Below the pieces are notes generated by a model. It worked only from the letters and a program-made list of their open reading frames with translations, was not told the origin of the DNA and ran no database searches. Shown here piece after piece: positions 50,578-62,880 of a DNA stretch of 64,000 bases. Position numbers and translations under genes: made by a program. How positions within the stretch are numbered: the stretch's first letter is position 1; each line of letters opens with the position of its first letter. The DNA is taken from assembly GCA_900708905.1 (NCBI GenBank), contig CAADRB010000033.1:610613-674612 (forward strand). Reading direction: 5' to 3'. The stretch comes from Hymenolepis diminuta. Lineage: Eukaryota > Platyhelminthes > Cestoda > Cyclophyllidea > Hymenolepididae.

Positions 50578-53500
50578 TATATCAAATTACATTTTGAAAA
50601 AATCAGACCCAAACACATGACAGAACTAAAGTCGGCAAAAGTTGAGTCCGCTAATGAATTCTCATAATAAGTGACTTTATATTTTTACTACTTTGTTGTC
50701 CATCATCACTGCATGGAACAGCTTTAGAAAACAAAAGGCACTTATTTAAAATTGTCTCGACTAATGGACTGTCAGATCGCCGAACAAAGTATTTTTTGCG
50801 TGTTAATGCAAAATATTTTGCATTAGAAGTGAAGGTTTACTCGTGAGCACGATTTCATAAAATAATTCGTAATTACATCTATCCTTTTCTGATCTATTTC
50901 AACATTCCTCTCATCCATGTGTAATTCTATGAATAGAAGTCTTCGGGTATTTTGCATTCTTGTGAACAATAATCGTAAAATATTTAAACTTTTAAAATAA
51001 TATTTATTATTATAATGTGTTGTATTCACTGCTCTTTCTTTTGTTTTTATTCCGTTTCTGTTGCTTGATTTCGGTCCGTAAACTTAAAATAAACATATCA
51101 CTAGTGTCTGCGTGATACCTTCATTTTGAATTATCTTGCCCTTTATCCGATATCTGTTGCGTAGCATTCACTTATAAAAAGGTTTATACCCATTGTTCTG
51201 TATATTCACATTCCAATCATAGATTTGATCACCACTCTGCCGTCTTCATGGACCAAGTTCTAGAGTAGCCGAAATCATGAGGCATCTCGATAAAAGTACA
51301 TCCGGAATGAAAATAGCTATATTCCCGATTTACATCTAGTTGGGTTGTGGCGAAGAAACCGAAAAAGAAAGTCCTGAGAAGAGAAAAGCAAAATGATCTA
51401 GCATAAGAACGGGGACGATTAATCCATTGATTGTGAGGCAATTAATTGACTTATAATGTTTTCGTATTCTTTTACTTGAACAAGATTTACTCCCAAATTT
51501 CTTCTTTCTTCTAATTTTTAGAGGTGTTTGAGGGCTGTTAAACAATTAATAAAGTTAAATACAATTATGCGTTGAAGAAGTGGTAATTTGTTTCATTTGT
51601 TAGTTTCAAGGGATTATTGTAATTTGGATGGTACATAACGACAGTTTCTGTCTTTGTTCACGATATCATTTTATTGTCTAATCTGATGTTTTAAATGCAG
51701 ACAAAACCAAGCTGTACACAATTAAAATTTTATATTTAAAAATGAAAAAATTAATAAACAAATTATTTTTGCTTCTGATTAATCAAGAGCATATATGGAT
51801 ATATTTATATTAGCTGAGGATACGTTTCAAATCTTGACTGCAAATTTTGTATTTATAGGAGAAGAATTAAAATTAAATTGAAATTTTAATCGAGGGTGAT
51901 TTTCATTCATCGCAATGAAAAGATCTAAGTAAGAATCCTTTGATAACTTGTGGATATTCAATGTAGGAGGAAAAAATTTTTTTCTAAATTACAAGCGTAC
52001 AAATTGTTTTCTTCACATTTTTGAAACCTGTTTGACTTATTCAGTTAGCACTAGGAACTATTGTGCCATTTTAAAATGTTTGCAGCTAAAAGGTCACTTT
52101 TACAGATATATATTTTAACATCTACTACCACTCACTTCTCTCAATTGTTTTCAGTGCTTTCTCATTGATGAAAATCCTCCTTACGCTGTGAAGTTTACAT
52201 AGAAACTTATTTATCGTCTTGATTTTTAAATTAAAAAGTCAAATTTCTGGATTTAAATATTTTATAGAATTTAATTTAGATGACAGAGAAGGTAAGTAAA
52301 TAGGCATTAATTTGTCATTAAAATTTTCCTTATTGATTGGGGATATTAAATTTTGTACACAATTCTCAGATTAAATAAAGCCAGAACATTCTGAACTAGA
52401 ATTAATAGGCAAAAGGTCCGAAGAACTATCAAAGATAATGTTAATACAAACTTACATTTATGATTGCTGATATGACAATTTATGTTTTGAAGTACGCTGT
52501 CCTATTTTCGAACGTACATGAGAGCAAAACAAATATATAATATATGCACTAATGGGTAGGTGAAATAAAAATTAGGGCGTCACTGTAGATGAAGGGCTAC
52601 TTCGAAATAATATTGGCATAAATAAATGATCAGAAATTATGAGCATGAAAAATAAGGAGTCAAAACTCCGAAATTAAGCTCTAATCACCCAGTGGTAAAT
52701 AGCATGTACGCGAAAAGTTCTTATTTGTCAAAACAGATGGCATAATAAATTATTACCATAATGCGACTCCACAAGAACTGCATAAAATTTTTATAACAAA
52801 ATGTTTGTCTCATTGTTTGTTTAAATAATATGAACTTGGAATCCCTGACAAGCAGGCAAAGCGCTCGTCTGTGAAGTTAGAGGTTATTAGTGATCAATAG
52901 GAGAGCTCCAAGATGCCATCTCACTGCTCAGAATATGGAAGCGCCCCCTTAAGTAGATTTGGCATCTTTTTACTAATCCTAACTAAGCTAATGCCATTCA
53001 GTGAAAATATTTAACAGCTCGTCATTGCGTTTGAACCCAGAGAAAGAGTGAGCTTTAAATAATTTTGGGATTGCAGTAGATTCAATATTTGGATTCTGTG
53101 AAACAGTCTCCGAGATTGACATCAAATATCTTAATTGTAAATACATGACGAGATGTAAGACTTTATATTGTTTTCAATGGGTATTTGAATTTTCAAATAA
53201 TTGCAAATGTATTATCACCACAATTTATTATTTCTCATTAGATACATCAACATTGCGTTCTACAGTGTTAAATTATTTTTTTCGATTGCTGATAAATTTC
53301 AAAGATCAGCATTTATAAACGCTGGACTCAAAATGTAGATTATTTCTCGTAGCATTTCAACGAAATAAAGGATTCTTAGATAGTCATTTGCATTAAAAGA
53401 GGGATATTGAGTAAGATCAGAAAAAAATGTCATGAAATCAAGAGAATCTTAGAAAATTCTATTTTGAATTCTGCTTTTACGCTCTATTTATTCTGAGATA

Positions 53501-54338
53501 TAGCACGTGGCTTAATATTTCGATGTTCTAAATTTAAAATTCAGTTACTTATTCTCTATCTTCTGATTGGGTTCATGTTACAAAGAGCACTGTGGTAGAT
53601 AACGTTTTCAATCGACGAAATTGCTTTGAGCTCTTCGTGAATTTGGGAAAGTATAAAGAACCATATACGGCAGATCCTTTATATTACCTGAGATAGCCAA
53701 TTAATATTCTATCAACGCTAAGGAGAGGGTGGAACAGTAGTAACAACCATAATGTTTAATTAATTAGTATACTGTGATTCTTGGCTCCCTATTTAATTTA
53801 TTTTATACATAAAAAACGGTTAATAACTCTTATCCGCTTTATTTAAAACTTCAAATTTTTAATTTTAACGAATTATTTTCTATTGTTTTTCTACATTCCA
53901 CTTTGTATTGCAAAGCTTGCATTAGTAAAGGTCCTGTCATCCCTCTATTTGGTCAGAACCAACTTTTCCATCCGCATTACAAGCCAAATATCTAGATTAA
54001 AATTGAGTCTTTCAAACGTCTAATGGGCACTTTTATTCATTAATCCCTTCCAGTGAGAGAAATGCAATTGCATCTTACTTGATTGAAATACGCAAAGACG
54101 AATTGGCCTAATTTTATAATGTCTCGGAATGTTAACCCCAATATATATTGGAAATTTAAAAGCAACAATGAATAGAAAATACGACAAAGACAAAAATGAA
54201 CTATAATAAAGCGAAATTTATATTAAGAACGGAGAATTTGTTTTTTCCACTCGCAGAAGTTTAATTCAACAAACGGCGAATTTAACATACACATTTAGTC
54301 AAAAAGGAATCTTCAAGTTCGAAAAATGTTATCCACAA
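50578..54338. other. Intergenic DNA between mariner copy 1 and MIYW gene 2
   Basis: AT-rich. A pyrimidine-tract acceptor-like site (cttttctcttctcag on the minus strand, about 51380) precedes an open stretch to 51235, but no family resemblance was found. Nothing else recognised. Confidence 0.35.
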
Positions 54339-54612
54339 TTACCAGTAAATCATCCTTTTTCGTAAATACGCAGGCCTTGCAAATCTATTCCTAAATCTCA
54401 GTGGATATGGAGTGAAATCCAAATCTTAATAAAGTAAGGGAGTTATGTTATAGTTTATATTAGTGCAAACCTTCATCTTCTAAGTTTTCTAGTCCACTTC
54501 GTTTCCAGTAGATCATCCTTTTGTCTTCTTCATGACCTTTCTCCTCATCTGCTGAAGCTATTAGAACAAGTGTGACCAAAAGGGTACTAAGAACGACGAA
54601 TATCGTCTTCAT
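54339..54612 (-). CDS. Secreted peptide precursor with two MIYW copies (gene 2)
   Basis: Exons 54612-54471 and 54424-54339 are joined over a 46-nt phase-1 GT-AG intron and give 75 residues. The order is signal peptide (MKTIFVVLSTLLVTLVLIASA), acidic spacer DEEKGHEEDKR, MIYW (33-36), KR and an acidic linker SGLENLEDEDLDF. Then an arginine-rich part (PLRFRNRFARPAYLR), KR and a C-terminal MIYW before TAA. It is a clear paralog of the gene at 36733-37019: same intron phase, same GTTTGC donor, same two MIYW positions, and a shared C-terminal block RNRFxRPxYLRK[KR]MIYW. The parts outside MIYW and the arginine block have diverged, and both frames are intact, which argues for two functional genes. 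The start ATG is the only one in frame before the signal peptide. No amidation glycine. Family and receptor unknown to me. Confidence 0.82.
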
Positions 54613-54683
54613 GTTTCTGAGTAGAGCGAGTCTCTGAAATGCACAAAAGTATCAAAGTTTTGTATCAAAGAGCTTCAAGTCCA

Positions 54684-54763
54684 ATTGGTCAAACGGAGGT
54701 ATGTTAGGGATTGACCAATTGCAGGTAGACCAAAATAAACTCACTTTTTGGGTAGTAGCCAAT
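54684..54763 (-). promoter_or_regulatory. Three-CCAAT-box promoter of MIYW gene 2
   Basis: On the minus strand the boxes are ATTGGCT (54763-54757), ATTGG (54719-54715) and CCAAT (54688-54684). The block atacctccgtttgaccaat (54702-54684) matches gene 1 at 18 of 19 positions. The last box lies 72 bp before the ATG. Confidence 0.65.
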
Positions 54764-55583
54764 TAAAATGTAAGAATTAGAAAGCCTGGGGGGTTAATAT
54801 TGCCTTCCTAATGGTTTTAATAAGGTTCAAACTTTTGGCATTTAAAAAAAAATACTGCAACAATTGAATATGCCTTTTAAATGGAAGCTTTTCCATTTGA
54901 TATGATCTAAATATTCAAAACTTTAAATTTTAAAGTCTCAAATGACGTAGGAGCTGAAATATGCTTTTCTTATGCCATCAAACTTTTTAATACTCTGGGA
55001 TTGATGATTGAATATAGGTTAGAGAGGTATTAATTCCGTTGGTAGATCTATCTTAAGCTATTATTTCAACTTACACTTTGGAATATGCCCAAACGAAAAA
55101 GATCTTATTAAAGGTCGGCGGAAAACTACAATCTTTTCCGGATGAGAAGACCAAGGGGAAAGTTGAATTACTTGAGTGTTAGAAAAAAAGAAAGAAAATA
55201 GAGGAAAGTGGAGGAGAAAGACTAAAGATTGGAAAGTGGAAGAGAAAAAAAAGGATCAACCCCGAATGCAGGTGATAACTCTGCGATACATACCTCAAAT
55301 CAAATTACGATGAGTAAGTAGGCCAATTTTGCAGTATTTTGTTCGCCGATTAGAGGGCTATAAAATATCATTTGACAAAACAGTGCCAAGTTCTGAGCCA
55401 ATGTGGTAGGGTACTTAAAGCCTGCATTAAAATTATTCCATCTTTTTAGCCAAATCTCAGTATTATTGAACCTTTTATAATTTTCAAGCTATTTGACAAC
55501 CCAACAAAACAATCAGCTTTTCTAAAACTGTTCCCTGCTTAATATCACCAACTAGCAAAATTTTGCCTAATAAATCACGGACG
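54764..55583. other. Upstream flank of MIYW gene 2 with a purine tract
   Basis: Nothing recognised except a purine-rich (A/G) stretch at about 55181-55253 with few pyrimidines. Confidence 0.4.
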
Positions 55584-55860
55584 AAAATCGAAAGTAAAGT
55601 GACAAAACCAACTCTTCTTGATCAAAAAACCGGTCAATAAGCACCGAAGATCCTATATAAGTACTCGCGGCAATCCAGGGAAAATTGTGAAATTTGAACT
55701 TTTGGAAAGTGCAATACACGTTTAGTAAATATTGTACAACCCGAACCCAAATATCAAATGAAGGAAGATTCTGATACCTTCACGTTGCTCTCCCCTTAAT
55801 CATTTATTGGACATTCTGTTAGCCGATTTTACTTGCTTTCCACAATTAAAAATTATAATT
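55584..55860 (+). repeat. Dispersed repeat family A, copy
   Basis: It contains gtgacaaaaccaactcttct, accggtcaataagcaccgaa, gaaatttgaacttttggaaa, gtaaatattgtacaacccga, acccaaatatcaaatgaagg, ttattggacattctgttagc and a tail acttgctttccacaatta. It is one of the best-preserved copies. Confidence 0.78.
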
Positions 55861-56844
55861 TCTTTGTTTACTGTGGGTAATTTTAATAACTAATATAAAA
55901 TTATTAATAACTCATTTAACAGAAAATTAATCACTTATGTCTTCACCAATATCACTCAATTGTGGTATTTTTAGTGCAAAAATTATTTTGCCTAAAATGT
56001 AATATTTATAGCATTCATGAAAAAAAAACATTTATAATAGTGTGGATGAAAAAATACAACAAATTAAATTAGAGATATCATAAAGAACATTATTTCCGAA
56101 ATCACGGGTTAAGAAAAAACAGTCACTCTTTTGTGCTTAATATTTGTCTAAGAGAAATATACTTTTATTGGATGTTTAATGAGAAGTATCAAATATCGTT
56201 TTCGAGCATTAACTGCGTGAAATCATCTTAGTTAGTGTAATAGGGAGATGAAGTAGGAGGAGTAAATCCACCATAAGATGTCAGGGAACCCGGAATTTTA
56301 CCGTTCTTAAATTCTGCTTTCGTTCAATCGGATCCATTTTTCATACCATGTACAAATCAATGTGTTCAGTTCTAATGTTCAAAGTTCAAATTTCATTTTT
56401 TTGCCACAAAATCTCTTTGATATATCTGTCAGCGGTATTTAGAGCTTGTTTAAATGAATGATTCGTCATTTCGATCCGGTACACCTGTATGCAACATTTA
56501 ATGCAACTCAGTATTTAATAAATTAAAAAGAATCATGACAGAATTACCTTCCATTAACTTACCTTAATAATTCTCGCTGACTGTATGGGTTTTATAGAGT
56601 ACATCACTGAAAAATTTAATATCAAATTTATTAAGAATACCTAAAAACATATGAAGGTACTGATATCTTCTGGGGGTTCTTGCTTTATTTTCTATGCAAA
56701 ATATATCTCGCTAGGCTTTTTTACACCGGAATAGGGTTTTGTACAGATGTATAATTATTTCTGCAAGCCATGGTATGGTGGAACCACTTTCTTAATTGCG
56801 GAAGCCATTGAAATTGGTTAACATTAAGTCCGGTAACTGATGAA
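55861..56844. other. Intergenic AT-rich DNA
   Basis: Nothing recognised. Confidence 0.35.
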
Positions 56845-57030
56845 AGGGGGGAGGGGACTGAAAAGGCTTTGGGAGTAAAGTTTACGAATAATAATATCAT
56901 TTTACATTAATCGATTTTTGAATTCGGGTTATAGGTCACCTTGGTTCCGACATTTAGATTTCGAAATTTTCTTCTGGATTGTACTGATTTCTTGCCTACA
57001 ATTTTCACTGTTCATCATCGTATTATGATG
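56845..57030 (-). repeat. Dispersed repeat family A, reverse copy
   Basis: In reverse order: cgatttttgaattcgggtta, gacatttagatttcgaaatt, ttcttctggattgtactgat and gcctacaattttcactgttc. Confidence 0.6.
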
Positions 57031-58779
57031 GTCTTCCTTGCCAATTAAATTCATTTTTAGAAGTGTTTAAAACTCAGAATGCTGATATATGCTATTGAGC
57101 AGGTTGCATAATTTTAGCACATTCGAGCAGAGAGAAACAGGTTGTTTAACTTGTCCGAGCTTGGTAGGCAGTTTTCACTGAAGGTGAACGATATTTTGAG
57201 TATTTTTCAGTATATTTAGGTCATTATATTGTAGTTATACTGTTATTTCTTATTTTTTTAAAGTATATTTATTAAATGAAAAGAGAGATTGTTTCACTAA
57301 GCAATAGCTAAATTCATAATATAAATGAATGGAAAGAGGAGAAATCATTTCAAGATTTCATCAGTGGCGTATACTTAGAGGGAATTTTTATTTAACAAAT
57401 AATGTTTTATTCTTCAATTCATTGGCGTAATGAAAACTAGCCATTTAATTGCGGGAGCTTTTATTAAACTGCCTCATAAAACAAAGTATATAAATTTGTC
57501 CAAAACTTTTTTTCAAAATAAAATGTAAAATGAAAACCAATTGCGCCATTGAATTTATGTTATAGTAGATATACTTATCACCTGAAGTGTGGTCCACGAG
57601 CTCAAAACATTTTTAGTGGGAGGTTAATAATGCAATCACTCCTCCATTGATTGCTTTTGACTTCATTTTATCCTTTCAAATGCACGCAAAACTTAAACAA
57701 ATTGGTGCAATTGGAATGTGCATCTATAGAACTGGTAATCAGTATCAAATATTACAAGTTTAAACTCTCAAAGAGATCAGATCAGGTGATTAGGGCATTT
57801 AGTTTATGAATGGTGATCGATATTTGCTGTACTAGAATAAGAAATAGACATCCTTCTGTCAACTAGAATCTTTGATTGGAGTTACTAAGACATTATACTG
57901 TTAGTATTAATATTGAAAATGACTTATAAAATCTAAATATCGACTTTCAACTGAAAAGAGGCGAAATAATAAACTTATGTTCTAATTTCAATGTATACTG
58001 AAAATGTATTTCGAAAAATTTACAAAAAAATAATAATTTTAAAAGTCAGTTGAAAGGTTGAATGACATTCAAATCCTTCATTTCAGATTTAAGCTTGAAC
58101 GATAAAATTTTTCATCAAAATCTAAAGATACACTTTTGTGATGGCTAAGCAGTTAAAATAAAGCTAAACTTGATTTATCTGTATATTGTGATTGAACTCA
58201 TATGCTTATCACAATTTAAGTTGCTGCGAAAAATAAACCACTTTCCATTGGTTGACGTTGTTTAAGATCTATTTACATATTAATGATAGTGTGAAATACA
58301 TTTCAATAACTATAATACATCGTAATCTGCTTACAAAGGACCCAGAAGATACCAGAAGGAACATTACCTTACTGGATCACATCACATTACAAGGTATTGA
58401 ATAGCAACTGTTGTGGATAGCAACAAACGTTAGATGAATTGGTCAGACCAAAATTTTGCGCCGTCCAGAATCCAGGTGTCTGGGCAACTTAGCCAATACT
58501 CTCAATGTGTAATCACTATTTCTCTTCAACTGGTTTTCACTCTTTGAATTTTAACATCACTTAACAGTTAACTGCAATAATTTAAAGACGTCAAGTACAC
58601 CTATAGTTCCTACAAGTTACAATTTTTCATGTTGGAAAAGTATCTACAGGGAATAATAAAGATTTTAATTAAATTCAGTGCAATGAAAGAGGGTCGATTA
58701 GAACTAAAAGTTAAAGTCAGGATTTATATTCAGATTGTACGCTTTTCTCTTTCCGAATATAGTCCACTGCATCATGATA
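57031..58779. other. Intergenic AT-rich DNA
   Basis: Nothing recognised. Confidence 0.35.
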
Positions 58780-58789
58780 TAAATTTCAG

Positions 58790-58954
58790 GATTTATATTT
58801 AGTTTCTCAAACAGACTGGTGTATCTCTCGCCCAGAGCCTACTGACCATTTTATCGATTTGGGTGACGGACTTATCACTTCAGATAGGTGGGATGAAAGA
58901 CTAGTACGATTTTACGCAGCAAAGAGCACTAAAATGAAAGGGGAATTCAAATGA
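58790..58954 (+). pseudogene. Possible coding exon or decayed coding fragment
   Basis: After an acceptor-like atataaatttcag, an open frame reads DLYLVSQTDWCISRPEPTDH, then FIDLGDGLITSDRWDERLVR, then FYAAKSTKMKGEFK and a stop. Residue usage looks protein-like and base composition is richer in G+C than the surroundings. Further open pieces follow in other frames to about 59160. I do not recognise it; it may be a decayed element or one exon of an unmapped gene. Confidence 0.33.
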
Positions 58955-61659
58955 CGCTTAAAATGGATTTTTCCTTCTCCCTAAATTTTGACGGAACATC
59001 AATTCGATGGTGATGAAGAACAAGCTAACAGGACTATCTTATTAGAAAATTCGAACAAAAAGGCTTACCATTATCAAGCTCTGCCCTTTTCTTTGAGCAC
59101 ATAGTTAACAAACGCCTTCAGGATGCTCATATCTGGACTGATAACACAATTTTCTGCTATTTCTTGTGATTTTGATAACGGCTTTTGATCTCACACATTC
59201 ATTTCACAACGTATAAATGAGCGTATACGTTGATTTTCAAATAATTCACTTGCCATTTAGGATCTGATCGGTTATATTATTATTTTTTGGCAATAGTAGT
59301 TAGCGCGTAAAATAAATTTTTCCTACGACGAAATCATTTGAACCTAAATATATGATAAAATTAAAAGAAATTATTACGGAGGAGTGCTTTTTGTGATAAA
59401 TATTCAGTCTTTAAAATAATGATATGTCAATTTCATCATTTTTTTTGGGTTTTTAGTTTTTGAAATTATGCACACCCATCGAGTTCATTAGAACAAAATC
59501 AGCGTTTAAGGACTCATTTAATGAATAGGTGTTTTAGATTATCATTAATGGAGGTAATAAAACTCCTTGTCGGTAAAATAGCATTGAAATGTAGTTAACA
59601 CCCACGCAATAATCTGAAAATAGGAGAAACTTGACAATTATCGCTTTGTTTCAGTGAATTCCAATAGACTTTCTAATTCTCCTTTTAATCTACATTTACC
59701 TCCAGATGCAGCATATTTAACTACGAAGAATTACTGCATATACTCACTTTCATCAAATTTAGGCCAAGTTTTTTGCATGGTACCCACTTCAAGCTGCTCA
59801 ATAGAAGCGCTCCTCTTGGTTACCAAAATATAGCCAACTAGATTTTCTTCATGTTTTATCCAGACTTAAAAGATACTTCCTACAGCATTAAAGGACTTAT
59901 TCAAAATAGTGTACGCACTCATTAATTCAATACATTTAAATTCATCAGTGCACGGAAGTGGAAATCTTAATAAACCAAGATGCATTATTGATTGCGTTAT
60001 TATCAAATATATTTCATGACCACATAAATAGATTCAAACTTTAAAAAAATTTGAATAGGCTTCCTAATGAGCATAATTTCTTCAAATGACCTTCACTATT
60101 CTGAAGGTGCTTTCCCGGTTCGAATTTTGTAAATATCTATGCAGGTATGCCATATTCAGAAAAATTTGGCTGACATTAAAGATTGCAGTATTTTCTTTCT
60201 CTTCATGAACGTTAGCTATGCCTAAATTCTCGTTTAATCCAATAAATAGATAATCTTTGACGGTAAAATATGTAATAAGAATGCTAATTTTAAATATTTT
60301 GAAAATGGGGGTGCAAAATGAAAATAGAATCAGATATATACTTTTATTGCCTTCTTGAAGCACAAATGCACTTTAATAATTCTGAAAAGTGTAATGAAAA
60401 TTCTTTGCCAACTTTTCAACAATCTGGAACAAATAAATATTAAGTCTATTTACATTAAATCCTTGTCCTCGATCTTGTTCTTCAAATATAACATTCTTTC
60501 CCACTGTATAATTAAATTTACCACAAGTACCTCACTAGAAAACGCTAAACGCAGAACTGCGCACTTCGGTAATTTTGATCGGCTTTCCTTACTCTCTTAA
60601 GTATCTGATTTCGGTAGACATTTTACTGGTATTAAATGAAGACTGTGGCAAATGAATTATCTTGTTAAAAACAAAAGATTGCATTAATATAGACGATTGC
60701 TTTAGTGCGCTTTGCTTTGATATAAGAGGAGAAAAATTCATAATAAGGTTGTTAAACAAGGTAGATACTAAAATATTTCGGTTCGATTCAGTGACCTGCA
60801 TCTTTCTTTAGGCGGTCTAATATAATGCAGACTTTTAGCATTTTGATAGACAATGCAGCAAAAGTGGCCATTTGAAAGAGTAGTATAAAGAACCCAAGGA
60901 AATGTCAAATATTTGAAGACAAAATCGAAAAATATTGCTAAAAAAATTTCATAATTCTTAATGTCCACTTTATTTATTTATCACGGGATGTCATCTGTTA
61001 TATATTATCCACATATTGCATAACACTTTGCAGCGAGGTATGTTTTGCCAATGTCAGATTTCAATATTATTACACCTGAATCACAAATTTTAACTAGATC
61101 CTATGATTCATTTCATTTGATTTTATCAGTATCTGTTTCTGGAAAGAAGTGTCTCGTTAATGTCCTGACCTATCTCCCATTTGATGTTATTGGCGTAACA
61201 ACTTTGTTAGCCTTGAGCATGAAGTCCAAATAAACTCTAAGAGACTAAAATTCGCCCCATACAATCTTACCTACGACACAATTTTTTTCGGTTTCTTTTA
61301 TCATACCCTTGCTTTTATTTAATCTGTAATGTCGATCCTGGATAAAGTGTAGCTTAACTGACTCCCCATTCTTATTTTTCATCTCTGAAGCGGTCTTTTA
61401 TCTTCTATTTGTTCTGTTGCATAATCATCTTTGTGAATTTCAATTTTAAGTGGTTTAAAAAATGCGATAGGTAGTTTGCTCACTCTTAATTAAGACATTC
61501 CTTTATAAAAAAAAACGTGTTTACTAAGCACTCATTACTACAGATTATATAAAATATACTCAGACCGCATCAACTCACGACTTATCCATAACAACCGTCC
61601 CTCGTCATTACTTATTCATTGGTGTTCTACTTTCGTACTTTCACCCTTATCGTTATTTC
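58955..61659. other. Intergenic AT-rich DNA
   Basis: Several open frames of 60-95 codons lie between 60080 and 61235, but they are hydrophobic AT-rich translations without family resemblance. Confidence 0.35.
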
Positions 61660-61683
61660 TGACGTCACTCAGCTTTGGCCAAT
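61660..61683. promoter_or_regulatory. Palindromic CRE next to a CCAAT box
   Basis: TGACGTCA (61660-61667) is followed 11 bp later by CCAAT (61679-61683). The pair is promoter-like, but no gene was identified on either side. Confidence 0.25.
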
Positions 61684-61966
61684 CTGAGACCTTAAGTAAC
61701 CATCAGTATCGTACTAGAAATCTCTGATGCGAGTCAAACATTATATGGCTAGTCACCGACGGCCTTTGTTCACTGTAGGAAACACATGGGAAGCTTCTCA
61801 AGCTCATTTGATCTGTGCTAGCAATTAGGATATATTCAATGTATAAAACTATTTAATTCTGTGTAAAATCGGTTTCGATATGTTGTAATAACATCAGGTT
61901 GCAACAGAAGTTCTGTCTATTTTTAAATTTGAATCAAAATGAAAATTTTGTCAGAAATACATTTAT

Positions 61967-62880
61967 TTAGTGTTCAACATAGTCACCATTTTTATTAATT
62001 ACATCTTCCCATCTTGCCATAAACTTTCTCATTCCTTCTTCATAAAATTTATCCAGTTTGGATTCAATAAAAGAAACTACCTTCATTTCCACCTCTTCTT
62101 TTGAAGCAAACCATTGTCCCATTCAATGATTCTGTAAGCTCGTGAAAAGATGAAAATCGGTTGGTGCAAGAGAAAATNNNNNNNNNNNNNNNNNNNNNNN
62201 NNNNNNNNNNNNNNNNNNNNNNNNNNNNNNNNNNNNNNNNNNNNNNNNNNNNNNNNNNNNNNNNNNNNNNNNNNNNNNNNNNNNNNNNNNNNNNNNNNNN
62301 NNNNNNNNNNNNNNNNNNNNNNNNNNNNNNNNNNNNNNNNNNNNNNNNNNNNNNNNNNNNNNNNNNNNNNNNNNNNNNNNNNNNNNNNNNNNNNNNNNNN
62401 NNNNNNNNNNNNNNNNNNNNNNNNNNNNNNNNNNNNNNNNNNNNNNNNNNNNNNNNNNNNNNNNNNNNNNNNNNNNNNNNNNNNNNNNNNNNNNNNNNNN
62501 NNNNNNNNNNNNNNNNNNNNNNNNNNNNNNNNNNNNNNNNNNNNNNNNNNNNNNNNNNNNNNNNNNNNNNNNNNNNNNNNNNNNNNNNNNNNNNNNNNNN
62601 NNNNNNNNNNNNNNNNNNNNNNNNNNNNNNNNNNNNNNNNNNNNNNNNNNNNNNNNNNNNNNNNNNNNNNNNNNNNNNNNNNNNNNNNNNNNNNNNNNNN
62701 NNNNNNNNNNNNNNNNNNNNNNNNNNNNNATCAATGACAACTTGCAATTGCTCAGAATTGAGCAATTTTTTGAGCATCCTGCTGTCGGTTCATCTTTCAG
62801 ACTGAAGTCATCCTTTTGGAAACCACCTGCAGAAAACCACCTTCTGCAGGTCATTTCAATCACAACATTTCCATTTTACT
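61967..62880 (-). pseudogene. mariner transposase remnant, copy 2
   Basis: The C-terminal part is better preserved than in copy 1: LAPTDFHLFTSLQNH, one in-frame TGA, then MGQWFASKEEVEMKVVSFIE and SKLDKFYEEGMRKF, MARWEDVINKNGDYVEH and TAA. The third-aspartate motif APTD is retained here. The N-terminal part carries the same frameshifts as copy 1. Confidence 0.85.
62178..62729. other. 552-base assembly gap inside mariner copy 2
   Basis: A run of N covers most of the catalytic domain. Confidence 0.97.

Noticed and set aside
51229..51545. Overlapping minus-strand open frames with a good acceptor-like site near 51380
   Set aside because: Neither frame resembles a protein family and no donor or partner exon was found.
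62064..62863. Long open frames across 62.1-62.9 kb on both strands
   Set aside because: They are open only because of the run of N; the readable parts are the mariner remnant.
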